A DNA stretch of 47,238 bases from Aeromonas finlandensis (GTDB lineage: Bacteria; Pseudomonadota; Gammaproteobacteria; Enterobacterales; Aeromonadaceae): the NCBI RefSeq assembly GCF_000764645.1, contig NZ_JRGK01000043.1:1-47238 (forward strand), written 5' to 3'. This document shows positions 17,528 through 26,730 of this stretch, one piece after another. The translations under genes were made by a program, and so were the position numbers. The notes under the pieces were generated by a model. The model was not told the DNA's origin. It saw only the letters and a program-made list of their open reading frames with translations, and did no database searches. Every line of letters starts with the position of its first letter. The first letter of the stretch is position 1.

Positions 17528-17835
17528 GAAGCCGCGCGGTCAGCCGGTTTGCGGGGTTCGAACATGCGATCCCCCATCTGATCGATAAAGGTGTGGGCCT
17601 TCTGCACCATGAAGCGCTCGGCATCGGCCGGATTGGCAAACAGATCGGAGCGGATGAAGCGGTGGGTTTGCAGCACGCCGTCCAGCTCTTTGGTGATGCG
17701 GCCCGCCAGCCGGTATTGGCCACCTTCCGCCATCGGCTCGGGATAGATGAGATAGCCGGCATATTCGGTCGGCGTAACTTCCGGCGCCTTGGCCGGCTCG
17801 CCCCCGAACAGGGCGCTGAACAGTTTCTTGAGCAT
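17524..17835 (-). CDS. hlyU: HlyU-family protein
   Basis: A 103-residue member of the HlyU family (Pfam PF10115); recognisable parts are MLKKLFSALFGG at the start, EYAGYLIYPEPMAEGGQYRLAG and FIRSDLFANPADAERFMVQKA. The name comes from a Vibrio haemolysin regulator, but this family lacks the ArsR-type DNA-binding fold of that HlyU, so a regulatory function is not assured. The start at 17835 has AGGAG 6 nt upstream; the frame is open further upstream without conserved sequence. It is directly coupled to tmcA through a 4-nt ATGA overlap, the most informative hint to its job. It diverges from bfd. Confidence 0.82.
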   Translation of the reverse strand: MLKKLFSALFGGEPAKAPEVTPTEYAGYLIYPEPMAEGGQYRLAGRITKELDGVLQTHRFIRSDLFANPADAERFMVQKAHTFIDQMGDRMFEPRKPADRAAS

Positions 17836-17914
17836 GGTGATCTCCTCTGGTTGCCAGCATTGTCCCCAAGGGGTTGCACAGTGGCAAGCGGGGGATCTTA
17901 TTACCAATGGTTAT

Positions 17915-17943
17915 TTGCATCACGAACCATTCTCATTTAGATT
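17915..17943 (+). promoter_or_regulatory. bfd promoter with Fur-like site
   Basis: TTGCAT (17915-17920) and TAGATT (17938-17943) are spaced 17 bp. Between them, on the minus strand, AAATGAGAATGGTT resembles a Fur half-site (GATAAT-type hexamer GAGAAT). Iron control of bfd is known in E. coli; the match here is only partial. Confidence 0.45.
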
Positions 17944-17971
17944 TCACTCCATTCCACAAGAGGTGATCATC

Positions 17972-18178
17972 ATGTACGTCTGTTTGTGCCGCGGCATCAC
18001 AGATACCCAGATCCGCAAGGCGGTACAGTCAGGTAACAGAGAGTTCCGTCAGCTCAAGCAGTCGCTCGAGGTGGGTGCCCAGTGTGGCAAATGCGTGCGT
18101 ATGACCATGGCGATCATCGCCGCCGAGCTCGACAAGATGGAGCAGGAACAACCCGTGCTCTACTACGAAGTGGCCTGA
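17972..18178 (+). CDS. bfd: Bacterioferritin-associated ferredoxin Bfd
   Basis: A 68-residue [2Fe-2S] ferredoxin that docks on bacterioferritin and reduces the stored iron so that it can leave. It starts MYVCLCRGITDTQI, with CLC and the later CGKC giving the Bfd-type CxC…CxxC cluster ligands. GAGGTGATCATC precedes the ATG. The order bfd then bfr, 88 bp apart, matches the usual functional pair; the upstream promoter carries a Fur-like site. Confidence 0.95.
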   Translation: MYVCLCRGITDTQIRKAVQSGNREFRQLKQSLEVGAQCGKCVRMTMAIIAAELDKMEQEQPVLYYEVA

Positions 18179-18266
18179 GCCCTCCCCGCCCGCACCTTTG
18201 GCTGTCATTTTTCTCGACTAAGCTCTAACGATTTCCGCCTCAGGCACGAAACAAGGAGCACTGTCG

Positions 18267-18746
18267 ATGAAAGGAGATCCCAAGATCATTGCCCACCTCA
18301 ACAAGGTGTTGGCCAATGAGCTGATTGCCATCAACCAATACTTCCTGCACGCCCGCATCTACGATGACTGGGGCCTCAAGGCGCTCGGGCACAAGGAGTA
18401 TCACGAGTCCATCGATGAGATGAAACACGCCGACGAGCTGGTCAAGCGGGTGCTGTTTCTCGAAGGGCTGCCCAATTTGCAGGATCTTGGCAAGCTGCGC
18501 ATCGGCGAGACCGTTGAAGAGATGCTGCGCTGCGATCTGTTGCTGGAGATGGATGCCATCCCCGACCTCAAAGTGGCTATCGCCTACGCCGAGTCGGTAC
18601 AGGACTACATCAGCCGCGACCTGTTCCAGAAGATCCTGGAGGATGAGGAGGAGCACGTGGACTGGCTGGAGACCCAGCTCGACCTTATCGATCGCATCGG
18701 GTTGGAGAACTACCAGCAGGCGCAGTTGCACCACGGCTCATCCTGA
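18267..18746 (+). CDS. bfr: Bacterioferritin
   Basis: Iron-storage protein of the ferritin superfamily, 159 aa, forming a 24-subunit haem-containing shell. The ferroxidase ligands are in place: Glu18, Glu51, His54, then Glu94, Glu127 and His130 in the second helix pair ([10 protein letters not shown]). Met52 is the axial haem ligand. AAGGAG precedes the start. It follows bfd and ends at a strong terminator, so bfd-bfr can be one transcript, although an internal promoter in the 88-bp gap is possible. Confidence 0.96.
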   Translation: MKGDPKIIAHLNKVLANELIAINQYFLHARIYDDWGLKALGHKEYHESIDEMKHADELVKRVLFLEGLPNLQDLGKLRIGETVEEMLRCDLLLEMDAIPDLKVAIAYAESVQDYISRDLFQKILEDEEEHVDWLETQLDLIDRIGLENYQQAQLHHGSS

Positions 18747-18773
18747 ATAGTTATGGCATGAAAAATCGATTCC

Positions 18774-18796
18774 AAAACCCGCTCAGGCGGGTTTTT
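18774..18796 (+). terminator. Terminator after bfr
   Basis: AAAACCCGC / GCGGGTTTT stem with a short loop, followed by TTTT. Confidence 0.85.
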
Positions 18797-18948
18797 CCGT
18801 CTCTGGCCGCATAGCTTTTCACCCTATTTATCTGCATGAAAAACAAGCTTCTTTTTGCTATTCAGGTCGCAAAAACAGACTCCGGAGCGTTGCACTATTG
18901 GAACCCCTTACAGGGGCACACAATAACAACATGTAAAAGGACTACATC

Positions 18949-21054
18949 ATGCACCTCCTGCCCAACAAGCTGGCGCTAGCCTGCGCCATAGCCCTCTCTC
19001 TTGCCGCGTGCAATGAGAACAGCTCCCATGCACCTGCGGATCCCGCGGCCACCAAAGCATCCCTGATGCAGACCATGGATGAAGCGCTGCGCGAGAGCCA
19101 GTCGCTCGACCCTTACGGTTTTGCCATCGATGCCGCCAGCATCGCCAAACGCAAGGCGCTCGACAGCGCGTTGCTCAAGCGGCTGGATGCGCTGGACTCG
19201 AGCGTCCTGAGTGAACGGGACCATCTGTTCTACGACATGATCCGCTGGGATCTGCAGATCAACCTGGCGGGTTACGATCTGCCTCAGTCCCAGATCCCGA
19301 TCAATCACTTCCGCAACCGGGTGGTCGATCTGGCCGATGACGTCGGCGCAGCCCCTGCCAGTGGCAAGGCAGCGCGCACCGTCAGCGGCAGCTTCGATTA
19401 CTTCAATCAAAGCTCGGCTGAGCGGGTTGCACCGGGGGATGGCGCATGGCGACGGGATCTCGACCGCACAGCCACGGCGCCAGCACTGGCACACAAGGCG
19501 AGGGCCGCCACCGCACCACTGGCCTGGTATCAGGAACATCTCACCTGGCTCAAGGCCTATGACGCCTATCTCGCCGAGGTGAAGCACCAGTTCGAACTGG
19601 GCAGCGTTCAGGGAAACACCTTGCCCGATGAGCTAGTAGACCGACTGTTGAACCAGCTCAACAGCAAGCTGGATGGCGAGGCGATCGCCGGATCCTACCT
19701 TGGCTGGCAACAGTTGCCGGGAGAGGCCGACGAGGCGCTGCGCACCGAGTACAAAGGGGTGCTGGACAGCATCAACAGCCGTTATCTGGCGCTGCGGGAC
19801 TATCTGGATTACCAACATGGCGGTGCCTATGCGGTGCGCCTTGGCAGTGGCGAGTGTGACGACGGTTTCTGCGGCATGACCAATGGTCGCGACTGGTATC
19901 GCTGGCTGCTGAAGAAGCACACCACCACCAATATGACACCGGAGCAGGTACATGAGCTGGGGTTGAACGAGGTGGACCGGATCTTCGGTGCCATGGTCAA
20001 GGTGTGTCACACCGTCGGCAAGTGCGACAGCGATGATGTGGCACAAAACAAGCAAAACGGACAGATCTATGCCTTCTTCCGTTACCTCAACGAACCGGCC
20101 TTCTTCTATCAGAACCCGCTGGCGCTCTGGTCATCCGGCCTGAACCCGGACAACGCCGCTGGCGCGACCCTGAGCGGGCCGCAACAGCAGGCGCTGACCG
20201 AACATGACAGAGCACTGCGGGAGTACAACGCCTTCAAGAGCAAGGCTGCGCCGGTGTTGCCAGACTTTTTCGATGCCGAACGCACCATTCCCAAGCTGGA
20301 TTACGAGGTGGTGCCCGTCTCCTATGAGGATGCCCCCTACGGCGGGGTTGCCTGGTATCAGGACGGCAATCCGCAAACAGGGCGTAAAGGGCAGTTCTTC
20401 CTCAACACCTACTATCCCTACGGCCTGCAGAGCTGGAACATCAGTACCCTGCTGGCTCATGAGGCCGCTCCGGGTCACCACTTCCAGATCACCATTGCCC
20501 AGGAGCTGGCCGCCAAGGATCCCGACTTCCCGCAGTATGTGGCGAACGCCTCCTACACCGCCTATGCGGAGGGCTGGGCGCTCTACACCGAATATCTGGC
20601 GGATCACGACATGGGGATCTATCAGGGGCGTGGCCTCTATGATCCGGCGGTGGGAGACGTGAAGGTCGAGGGCTCGCCCGCCTTCAACAACCAGCTGCAG
20701 TACTTTGGCCGCCTCAACGAGGAGATGCTCAGGGCCATGCGACTGGTGGTGGATACCGGTATCCACTGGTATGGCTGGAGCCATGACCGGGCCGCCAGCT
20801 ACATGAAAGAGAACTCGGCGCTGGGGGCCGGAGACATCAGCTCAGAGGTGCCACGCTATATGGCCTACACCGGCCAGGCGACCTCCTACAAGGCGGGTCA
20901 ACTGGCCCTGATCCGGATGCGGGAATCTGCCGAACAGACCCTTGGCAGCCGCTTTGACCTCAAGGCGTTCCACCACCATGTACTGGAATACGGCATGTTG
21001 CCCATCTCGGTACTGGAGCAAAAGAACAAGCAGTGGATTGAACAGTCGAAGTGA
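18949..21054 (+). CDS. DUF885 family lipoprotein, putative metallopeptidase
   Basis: A 701-residue secreted lipoprotein. The signal peptide ends in LSLAACNEN, a lipobox with Cys21. The rest belongs to DUF885, distantly related to M32-type zinc peptidases. The probable zinc motif HEAAPGHH is at residues 504-511, followed by [21 protein letters not shown], which supplies the downstream Glu. Other family blocks are [28 protein letters not shown] and [13 protein letters not shown]. The likely role is peptide hydrolysis in the periplasm or at the outer membrane; the substrate is unknown. AAAAGGA precedes the ATG. A hairpin terminator follows, so it is probably transcribed alone. Confidence 0.88.
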   Translation: MHLLPNKLALACAIALSLAACNENSSHAPADPAATKASLMQTMDEALRESQSLDPYGFAIDAASIAKRKALDSALLKRLDALDSSVLSERDHLFYDMIRWDLQINLAGYDLPQSQIPINHFRNRVVDLADDVGAAPASGKAARTVSGSFDYFNQSSAERVAPGDGAWRRDLDRTATAPALAHKARAATAPLAWYQEHLTWLKAYDAYLAEVKHQFELGSVQGNTLPDELVDRLLNQLNSKLDGEAIAGSYLGWQQLPGEADEALRTEYKGVLDSINSRYLALRDYLDYQHGGAYAVRLGSGECDDGFCGMTNGRDWYRWLLKKHTTTNMTPEQVHELGLNEVDRIFGAMVKVCHTVGKCDSDDVAQNKQNGQIYAFFRYLNEPAFFYQNPLALWSSGLNPDNAAGATLSGPQQQALTEHDRALREYNAFKSKAAPVLPDFFDAERTIPKLDYEVVPVSYEDAPYGGVAWYQDGNPQTGRKGQFFLNTYYPYGLQSWNISTLLAHEAAPGHHFQITIAQELAAKDPDFPQYVANASYTAYAEGWALYTEYLADHDMGIYQGRGLYDPAVGDVKVEGSPAFNNQLQYFGRLNEEMLRAMRLVVDTGIHWYGWSHDRAASYMKENSALGAGDISSEVPRYMAYTGQATSYKAGQLALIRMRESAEQTLGSRFDLKAFHHHVLEYGMLPISVLEQKNKQWIEQSK

Positions 21055-21063
21055 TCACAGTTA

Positions 21064-21094
21064 CGGCGCCCGGCAAGGCAACGGGCGCCGCTTT
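21064..21094 (+). terminator. Terminator after the DUF885 gene
   Basis: 9-bp perfect GC stem (CGGCGCCCG / CGGGCGCCG), 9-nt loop, then CTTT. Confidence 0.65.
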
Positions 21095-21142
21095 CGATTA
21101 GGATACGGCTCTCTTCCAATAACAAGGCTACGGACGATTTCC

Positions 21143-21601
21143 ATGGAACAGATTGCACGCGAGATGGCGCCCCACAAGCGGGTGGCGCTGGTGGCTCACG
21201 ACAACATGAAGACCCCTCTGCTGAACTGGGTGATGCGCCGCAAGGAGGAGCTCAAGCTCCACCATCTCTATGCGACCGGCACCACCGGCACCATGCTAGG
21301 CAAGAAGGCGCAGCTGCCCATCACCTGCCTCTTCTCCGGCCCCATGGGGGGCGATCAGCAGCTCGGCGCCCTGATTGCCGAAGGGAAGATCGACGTGCTG
21401 ATCTTCTTCTGGGATCCCCTCAATGCGGTGCCCCACGATCCCGATGTGAAGGCACTGCTGCGGCTGGCGGCGGTGTGGAACATCCCGGTCGCCACCAACG
21501 AAGCGACCGCCGACTTCATCATGGACAGCCCCCACATGCAGCAGGCGTTCAGTGTGCAGATCCCGGATTACGCCGGTTACCTCAAGGCACGCACCGAGTG
21601 A
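21143..21601 (+). CDS. mgsA: Methylglyoxal synthase
   Basis: Converts dihydroxyacetone phosphate to methylglyoxal and phosphate, a bypass of lower glycolysis when sugar phosphates build up. At 152 aa it has the same length as the E. coli enzyme. Signatures are [10 protein letters not shown], the phosphate-binding [36 protein letters not shown] (with the two catalytic aspartates) and [11 protein letters not shown]. The frame is open far upstream inside the DUF885 gene in another phase, but the ATG at 21143 begins the family sequence. Confidence 0.96.
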   Translation: MEQIAREMAPHKRVALVAHDNMKTPLLNWVMRRKEELKLHHLYATGTTGTMLGKKAQLPITCLFSGPMGGDQQLGALIAEGKIDVLIFFWDPLNAVPHDPDVKALLRLAAVWNIPVATNEATADFIMDSPHMQQAFSVQIPDYAGYLKARTE

Positions 21602-21620
21602 TCCGCTGACTCATCATGCA

Positions 21621-21650
21621 AAAGGGCCGCAACAAGCGGCCCTCTTTGTT
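21621..21650 (+). terminator. Terminator after mgsA
   Basis: GGGCCGC / GCGGCCC stem with a 5-nt loop flanked by AAA and TCTTTGTTT. From here to 21872 I see no supportable gene. Confidence 0.75.
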
Positions 21651-21872
21651 TCAGGCGGTGATCACTGGCTCCCACAGCGATCGGGCATCGGACTTTACCC
21701 ATCATGGCCAAACGAGATGTCGTGCTGGCCGCCAGATTGTCTCACCTGCGCAACAAGTCAGCGTTAAAGCCAGGTTTTTTTGCAACAATGTCACTCTACG
21801 CGGGTGCCCGCCACTGTGGGGGCCAGATGAAGGAGACTCCCCGATCTCCTCACCCCCTAAACCAAAACCCGT

Positions 21873-23024
21873 TTACAGTGCCCGGGCGAGAATGCGCGCC
21901 ACCCGATCCGGGTCGATATCCTGATGTTCCCCGAGCGCGGTACGCCCCACCCGCTTGAGGTTGGAGCAGACCGCCGGAATGCAGCTTTCGCTGAGGCCAT
22001 AGTCGGCCAGTCGGGTGCCCAGCCCCATCTTCTGGAAGAACTGCTCGGTACGGATGATCGCCTCCTCGATGCGCAGGGCCTTGTCCTCGCGGGTCGAATG
22101 CCACACCCGCTCGGCAAACTGGGCCAGCTTGTCCTGCTTCTGGCTCGCCCGCTCACGGAGCAGCGAGGGGAGCACCACCGCCAGACTCTGGCCGTGATCC
22201 AGCCCGTAGAGCGCCGTCAGTTGATGGCCAATGGCGTGAGAGGCCCAATCCTGCGGCACCCCGCAACCGATAAGGCCGTTGAGCGCCAGACTGGCGGCCC
22301 ACATCAGGTTGGCCCGCACCTGATAGTTGGCAGGCTCCGCCAGCGCCTTGGGGCCATTCTCCACCAGCACCTGCAGCAAGCCTTCCGCCAGCCGGTCCTG
22401 CACCTCGCCCCCCACCGGGAAGGTGAGGTACTGCTCGGTGATATGGATGAAGGCATCCACCACCCCGTTGCCGGTCTGACGGGCAGGCAGGCTGTAGGTG
22501 GTCGCCGGATCGAGCACCGCAAATTTCGGCTGCACCAGCGGGCTTCTGAAGGAGATCTTCACATCCCCCCGGCTCACCACCGAGGTGGGGTTGTTCTCGG
22601 ATCCGGTGGCAGGCAGGGTCAGCACACAGCCCATCGGCAGCGCCTGGTGCACGCTCGCCTGTTTGCCGCAGATATCCCAGGGATCGCTCCCCTCGTAGCA
22701 GGCCGCCGCCGCGACAAACTTGGTGCCATCCACCACCGAACCACCACCGACCGCCAGCAGAAAGTCGATGCGCTCGCGCTTCACCAGCGCCACCGCCTCC
22801 ATCAACAGCTCGTATCTGGGGTTGGCGCCGATGCCGGAAAACTCCTGCCACGTCACCCCTGCCAGCGCCCGGGTCAGCTGCTCATAAACGCCGTTCTGCT
22901 TGATGCTGCCGCCGCCATAAAGCACCAGCAGGCGACTGCCGGGCGGGATCAGATCGGGCAGGCTGGCGATCTGCCCCTCACCAAAACAGATGCGGGTCGG
23001 GTTGGCATATTGGAAGTTGTACAC
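21873..23024 (-). CDS. yqhD: NADPH-dependent aldehyde reductase YqhD (iron-type alcohol dehydrogenase)
   Basis: An iron/zinc-type alcohol dehydrogenase of 383 aa, closely similar along its length to E. coli YqhD, which reduces many short and medium aldehydes with NADPH. The shared blocks are YGGGSIKQNGVY, LLAVGGGSVVDGTKF, PMGCVLTLPATGSE, FAVLDPATTYSLP, the metal ligands in GNGVVDAFIH, ASHAIGHQLTALYGLDHGQSLA and LADYGL. Methylglyoxal is among substrates described for YqhD-type reductases, so its position next to mgsA is suggestive, though the two genes converge and are separately transcribed. No AraC-type regulator like YqhC is adjacent. Confidence 0.92.
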   Translation of the reverse strand: MYNFQYANPTRICFGEGQIASLPDLIPPGSRLLVLYGGGSIKQNGVYEQLTRALAGVTWQEFSGIGANPRYELLMEAVALVKRERIDFLLAVGGGSVVDGTKFVAAAACYEGSDPWDICGKQASVHQALPMGCVLTLPATGSENNPTSVVSRGDVKISFRSPLVQPKFAVLDPATTYSLPARQTGNGVVDAFIHITEQYLTFPVGGEVQDRLAEGLLQVLVENGPKALAEPANYQVRANLMWAASLALNGLIGCGVPQDWASHAIGHQLTALYGLDHGQSLAVVLPSLLRERASQKQDKLAQFAERVWHSTREDKALRIEEAIIRTEQFFQKMGLGTRLADYGLSESCIPAVCSNLKRVGRTALGEHQDIDPDRVARILARAL

Positions 23025-23170
23025 GGCAGGATCCTCGACTTGAACAGAGCGGGGACATTGTGCGCCTGCCAGCGGGTGAGGTCAAAACAGCGGGAAACGT
23101 AGAGCAAGCCTGCGGTCGGCACGGCGAAATCCGTGCCGACCCGGCAGGAGAGAGGCAACAGGCGGCAGGA

Positions 23171-23623
23171 TCAGGCCGTTTTGGTCTTGTCACTCTTGTC
23201 TGATTTGCCGGTCAGACGATCCATCGCCTCTTTGAGCATCGCCTCTCGCTGCTCGTTGAGCGGCTTGCTCTGCTCCGCCCGCTCTTCCGCCGTCAGCTTC
23301 TTGTTGTCGGCGATGGTCTTGAGCTTGTCTTCTATTTCGTTGAACTTCTTGCGATCGAAGCCCAGCGCCTTGTCCACCAGTTGCTGCACCACGCCCCCCT
23401 TGTCGGAGCTCATATCCAGCGCTGGCGGCAACTTGTTGTTCTTGGCCAGATGTTCGTAGGTCAGCACCTGCTGGGCCTGACTGGTCATGCGCTGGGTGGA
23501 GAGGCTGACCATCTCCTCCCAGCCACCGCCCTGGCCGCCGCTACTGGCACTGTTGAGGGTGGCAAGGGCACGGCTGTTGGATGCGCTCTGGGCAAGCTGC
23601 TGGCTGTAGGGTTTGATATCCAT
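23171..23623 (-). CDS. Conserved hypothetical protein
   Basis: A hydrophilic protein of 150 aa without signal peptide or membrane helix. It begins MDIKPYSQQLAQSASNSRAL, has a Gly-rich hinge (SSGGQGGGWEE) and ends in a charged helical stretch with a Lys/Asp tail (LTGKSDKSDKTKTA). The central TSQAQQVLTYEHLAKNNKLP and later helices suggest coiled-coil character. I do not recognise a named family with certainty. The start at 23623 has GGAG 5 nt upstream; the open frame continues 13 codons further. It precedes yqhD by 146 bp on the same strand. Confidence 0.65.
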   Translation of the reverse strand: MDIKPYSQQLAQSASNSRALATLNSASSGGQGGGWEEMVSLSTQRMTSQAQQVLTYEHLAKNNKLPPALDMSSDKGGVVQQLVDKALGFDRKKFNEIEDKLKTIADNKKLTAEERAEQSKPLNEQREAMLKEAMDRLTGKSDKSDKTKTA

Positions 23624-23715
23624 GGGGGCTCCAATTCGGTGCGCATCTGTGACAATGGGCACTGGCTGATCCGGTCACATGGGGCGTCAGGCCCCACCAT
23701 TATCAATTAAACCAG

Positions 23716-23734
23716 CAAGTTACAGGCCAACTTG
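23716..23734. repeat. 6-7-6 inverted repeat in a 467-bp gene-free region
   Basis: CAAGTT and AACTTG flank 7 nt, just upstream of the minus-strand hypothetical gene. Bases 23624-24090 otherwise hold no open frame with coding character and serve as the divergent promoter region for that gene and for the C69 dipeptidase. Confidence 0.35.
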
Positions 23735-24090
23735 TCAGACGGTGCGGGAGCCCGCGATCTGGCGGCTCTCACCGCACATCCAACGCAAACGGGCGTCAGA
23801 ATCATGACTCATCTGCTGCCGCTTCATGCTGTTTTGGCACATTTCGCCGTCCGCTCGCCACGGCGGCAGAGAAAAGTCAGGAACAGCCGTTTGATCACAA
23901 AACAAACAGCCACTCAGGAATACACTTTTGACGCACATCACAGCCAGCCGTGTCATGGATGATCTGTTCGCAGAACCAATAACAGGCAGACCAATCTGCC
24001 GCGGTAACCTAGCTGCCAGTTTGGAGCTGCGGCCTCCAGCACCTCATCCCCTCGCCTGACTCTCACTCACCGCAACCCTCTGGTACGCCT

Positions 24091-25563
24091 ATGAAAAAAC
24101 ACACTTTGAGCCTCCTCTCCGCCACCCTGCTCGCCCTGCTTGGCACCAGTGCCGACGCTTGCACCGGCCTTATTGTCGGCAAGGGGGCCAGCTCAGACGG
24201 CAGCGTGATGATCGCCAGAAACGAGGACTTTGGCGTCAACAACTGGAACAAGTACCTCGCCTTCCGGCCCGCGCAGCAGAACGAGGGCAAACTCTGGAAA
24301 CTGGGCAACGGGTTGGAAGTGCCGATGCCCAAAGCGTTTTTCGCCTACTCCGCCATCCACGACTGGGATGCCACAGCCAGCGACCCGGCAGGCAAATTTT
24401 TTGAGGAGCGTGGCATCAACGAGTACAACGTCGCCATCTCGGCCACCACCAGCGCCGAGGTCAACGACAAGGCCCAAAAAGCCGATCCGCTGATCGAGAA
24501 GGGGGTGATTGAAGCCATTATCCCCACCCTGATCCTGCCACAGGCCAAGACCGCAAAAGAGGGCGTGGAACTGCTCGGCCGCTATGTGGAGCAATATGGC
24601 GCCGGTGAGGGGAACAGCCTCTATCTGGCCGATGTGAACGAGGCCTGGCTGATGGAGATCGGCTCCGGTCACCACTGGATCGCGGTGCGGGTGCCGGACG
24701 ACAGCTACGCCATGGTGGCCAACGGCCTGCGCATCCACGGCGTCAACCTCGACAGCGCCGATGTGCTGCACTCCCCCAAGCTGCTGGAGTTCGTGCAGCA
24801 GCACAAATTGCTGGATAACGCCGACCCGAAAGATTTCAACTTCGCCAAGGCGTTTGGGGTGATTGCCGACCCCTACAACGTGGATCGGGAGTGGCTCGGC
24901 CAGAAAATGCTGACCGCCTCCCACCCGCAATCGACCCGGCAGGCGCAATATCCGCTCTTTATGAAGCCGGATACCCCCATCGCCGTGCCGGACGTGGCCA
25001 GGGTGCTGAGCGCCACCTATGAGGGCACGCCGCTGGCGGGCAAGGCGGAGCGGCCAATCCGCGTCGATCGCCAGCTCGAATCCCACGTCATCCAGCTGCG
25101 CAAGGAGATGCCCAAAGAGCTGCAGGGATTGATCTGGCAAAGCTACGGCGTGCTGGCCGAATCTGTGATGGTGCCGCTCTACAATACACTGGAGTCCTAC
25201 CCCCTGCCCTATCGCACCGGCAGCGACAGCTACTCCGATGATTCCGCCTACTGGCAGTTCCGCAGCCTGACCGCGCTGGCCAACACCAACCCGGACAAGT
25301 ATCTGCCGCTGCTGAGGGGCGTCTGGAGCAAGGAGAGCGCAAAGCTCTACAAGGAGGTCGCCATCCTCGATAACACCCTCAAGCAGACCTACGCCAGCGA
25401 CAAGAGCACTGCGCTCGGGCTGGCCGCCGATTACTCCTACGGCCAGCTGGAGCAGACCTATCAGATGGCCAAAGATCTGCGCTACAAGCTGATGACGGAT
25501 CTGACCAAAAGCAGTGAGAAGAAATACTCGGAGGAGGAGTTCAAGAAGATCATGAGCCTGTAA
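24091..25563 (+). CDS. Secreted C69-family dipeptidase (PepD-like)
   Basis: A 490-residue peptidase of family C69, N-terminal-nucleophile hydrolases. The first 23 residues are a signal peptide ending in TSADA; cleavage would expose Cys24 of CTGLIVGKGASSDGS, the expected catalytic nucleophile of the family. RNEDFG, the EYNVAISATTSAEVN block, WLMEIGSGHHWIAVRVPDD and YSDDSAYWQFRSL are family features. It should act on dipeptides in the periplasm or outside the cell. The ATG has a weak ribosome site. A perfect palindromic terminator follows, shared with ydfG from the other side. Confidence 0.9.
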   Translation: MKKHTLSLLSATLLALLGTSADACTGLIVGKGASSDGSVMIARNEDFGVNNWNKYLAFRPAQQNEGKLWKLGNGLEVPMPKAFFAYSAIHDWDATASDPAGKFFEERGINEYNVAISATTSAEVNDKAQKADPLIEKGVIEAIIPTLILPQAKTAKEGVELLGRYVEQYGAGEGNSLYLADVNEAWLMEIGSGHHWIAVRVPDDSYAMVANGLRIHGVNLDSADVLHSPKLLEFVQQHKLLDNADPKDFNFAKAFGVIADPYNVDREWLGQKMLTASHPQSTRQAQYPLFMKPDTPIAVPDVARVLSATYEGTPLAGKAERPIRVDRQLESHVIQLRKEMPKELQGLIWQSYGVLAESVMVPLYNTLESYPLPYRTGSDSYSDDSAYWQFRSLTALANTNPDKYLPLLRGVWSKESAKLYKEVAILDNTLKQTYASDKSTALGLAADYSYGQLEQTYQMAKDLRYKLMTDLTKSSEKKYSEEEFKKIMSL

Positions 25564-25587
25564 CCGGCTCGGTTGATAGAACAGCAT

Positions 25588-25617
25588 GAACAGAGGCACC
25601 CCGGGGTGCCTCTGTTC
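25588..25617. terminator. Bidirectional palindromic terminator
   Basis: A perfect 30-bp palindrome (half-site GAACAGAGGCACCCC) lies between the convergent dipeptidase and ydfG genes, followed by ATTTCAT on the plus side. Confidence 0.75.
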
Positions 25618-25650
25618 ATTTCATCAAGCTGGCTTCATCAAAATCTGCAA

Positions 25651-26397
25651 TCAGCGGCGGCTGATATTGAGCGGGCCGAAGGTCTGGGCCACCGGCATGA
25701 TCTCGATGCTATTGATGTTGACGTGGGCGGGCTGCTGGCTGATCCAGAGCACGGTATTGGCGATATCGTCCGGCAGGATCGCCTCCACACCCTGATAGAC
25801 GGAGGCCGCCTTGGCATCGTCACCGTGGAAGCGCACGTTGGAGAACTCGGTGCCACCGCACAGGCCCGGCTCCACGTTGGTGACGCGGATGGCGGTACCC
25901 GCCAGATCGGCGCGCAGGTTGAGGCTGAACTGCTTCACGAACGCCTTGGTGGCACCGTAGACGTTGCCGCCCGGATAGGGGTAGGTGCCCGCGATAGAGC
26001 CGATATTGATGACGTGACCGCGATTGCGCGCCACCATGCCCGGCAGCAGCAGGCGGGTGAGCAGGGTCAGACCGCTGATGTTGGTGGCGATCATCTGCTC
26101 CCAATCTTCCAGATCCGCCTTGTGGGCAGGCTCCAGCCCCAGCGCCAGACCGGCGTTGTTGACCAGCAGAACCACCTCGCTCCACTCGGCTGGCAGAGCA
26201 GCGATGGCGGCGCGGGTAGCCGCCTTGTCCTGCACATCGAACACCAGCGGCAGAAACTGCTCGCCCAGCTCGTCAGCCAGCGCGGCCAGCCGCTCGGCGC
26301 GGCGACCGGTGCCGATCACCTTGTAGCCCGCCTGCACCAGCTGGCGGCTGATGGCTTCACCAAAACCGGACGAGGCGCCCGTTACCATTGCAATCAT
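25651..26397 (-). CDS. ydfG: NADP-dependent 3-hydroxy acid dehydrogenase YdfG (SDR family)
   Basis: A short-chain dehydrogenase of 248 aa very like E. coli YdfG, which oxidises L-allo-threonine, serine and 3-hydroxypropionate and reduces malonic semialdehyde. Motifs are the NADP loop TGASSGFG, TGRRAERL (Arg pair favouring NADP), NNAGLALG, the catalytic Ser in NIGSIAG, YGATKAF (Tyr and Lys), then EPGLCGGTEFSNVRF. ATG 26397 has GGAGG 5 nt upstream; the frame is open 20 codons further but overlaps the upstream gene's end. It may share a transcript with DUF3624 and the GNAT gene. Confidence 0.93.
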   Translation of the reverse strand: MIAMVTGASSGFGEAISRQLVQAGYKVIGTGRRAERLAALADELGEQFLPLVFDVQDKAATRAAIAALPAEWSEVVLLVNNAGLALGLEPAHKADLEDWEQMIATNISGLTLLTRLLLPGMVARNRGHVINIGSIAGTYPYPGGNVYGATKAFVKQFSLNLRADLAGTAIRVTNVEPGLCGGTEFSNVRFHGDDAKAASVYQGVEAILPDDIANTVLWISQQPAHVNINSIEIMPVAQTFGPLNISRR

Positions 26398-26453
26398 CTG
26401 AACCTCCATATCTACACCGATATTGTTATTTATCTGTTTGAATCCAATCAGAT

Positions 26454-26699
26454 TCATTCATCGCTCAATTCACGTCCGGTCGCCTTGCGCCAGACAAATA
26501 CCACCAGATGGAGCAGCAACAGGCCCGAGCCACCCAGCGCAAACAGCAGGCCGGTGAGGGCGTTGACCGAGGTATCGGCGCCGCACCACCACCAGACCAG
26601 CCAGCCGATCAGCCCGATGACGAACGTCTGGCCAGCGCAGACCGGGCAGCGCCCCAGCTTGGCCTTGATGGCGGTGGCAAGACAGTTGTCGCAGCTCAT
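26454..26699 (-). CDS. DUF3624 family small membrane protein
   Basis: An 81-residue protein with an N-terminal MSCDNC and a CPVC pair, i.e. a four-cysteine zinc-ribbon-like head, followed by two hydrophobic helices (FVIGLIGWLVWWW and LLFALGGSGLLLLHLVVFVW). This is the layout of DUF3624, common in Vibrio and Aeromonas; function unknown. ATG 26699 has GAGGAG 4 nt upstream. The upstream GNAT gene ends 31 bp away and ydfG starts 56 bp downstream, on the same strand, suggesting a three-gene operon. Confidence 0.8.
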   Translation of the reverse strand: MSCDNCLATAIKAKLGRCPVCAGQTFVIGLIGWLVWWWCGADTSVNALTGLLFALGGSGLLLLHLVVFVWRKATGRELSDE

Positions 26700-26730
26700 C
26701 CAGCTCCTCGATTTTGCTCGTGCAACATGA

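Noticed and set aside
21704-21958. 84-codon plus-strand open frame starting MAKRDVVLAARLSHL after mgsA
   Set aside because: No clear ribosome site, Pro/Arg-rich nonsense at the end, and its 3' half overlaps the well-supported yqhD gene.
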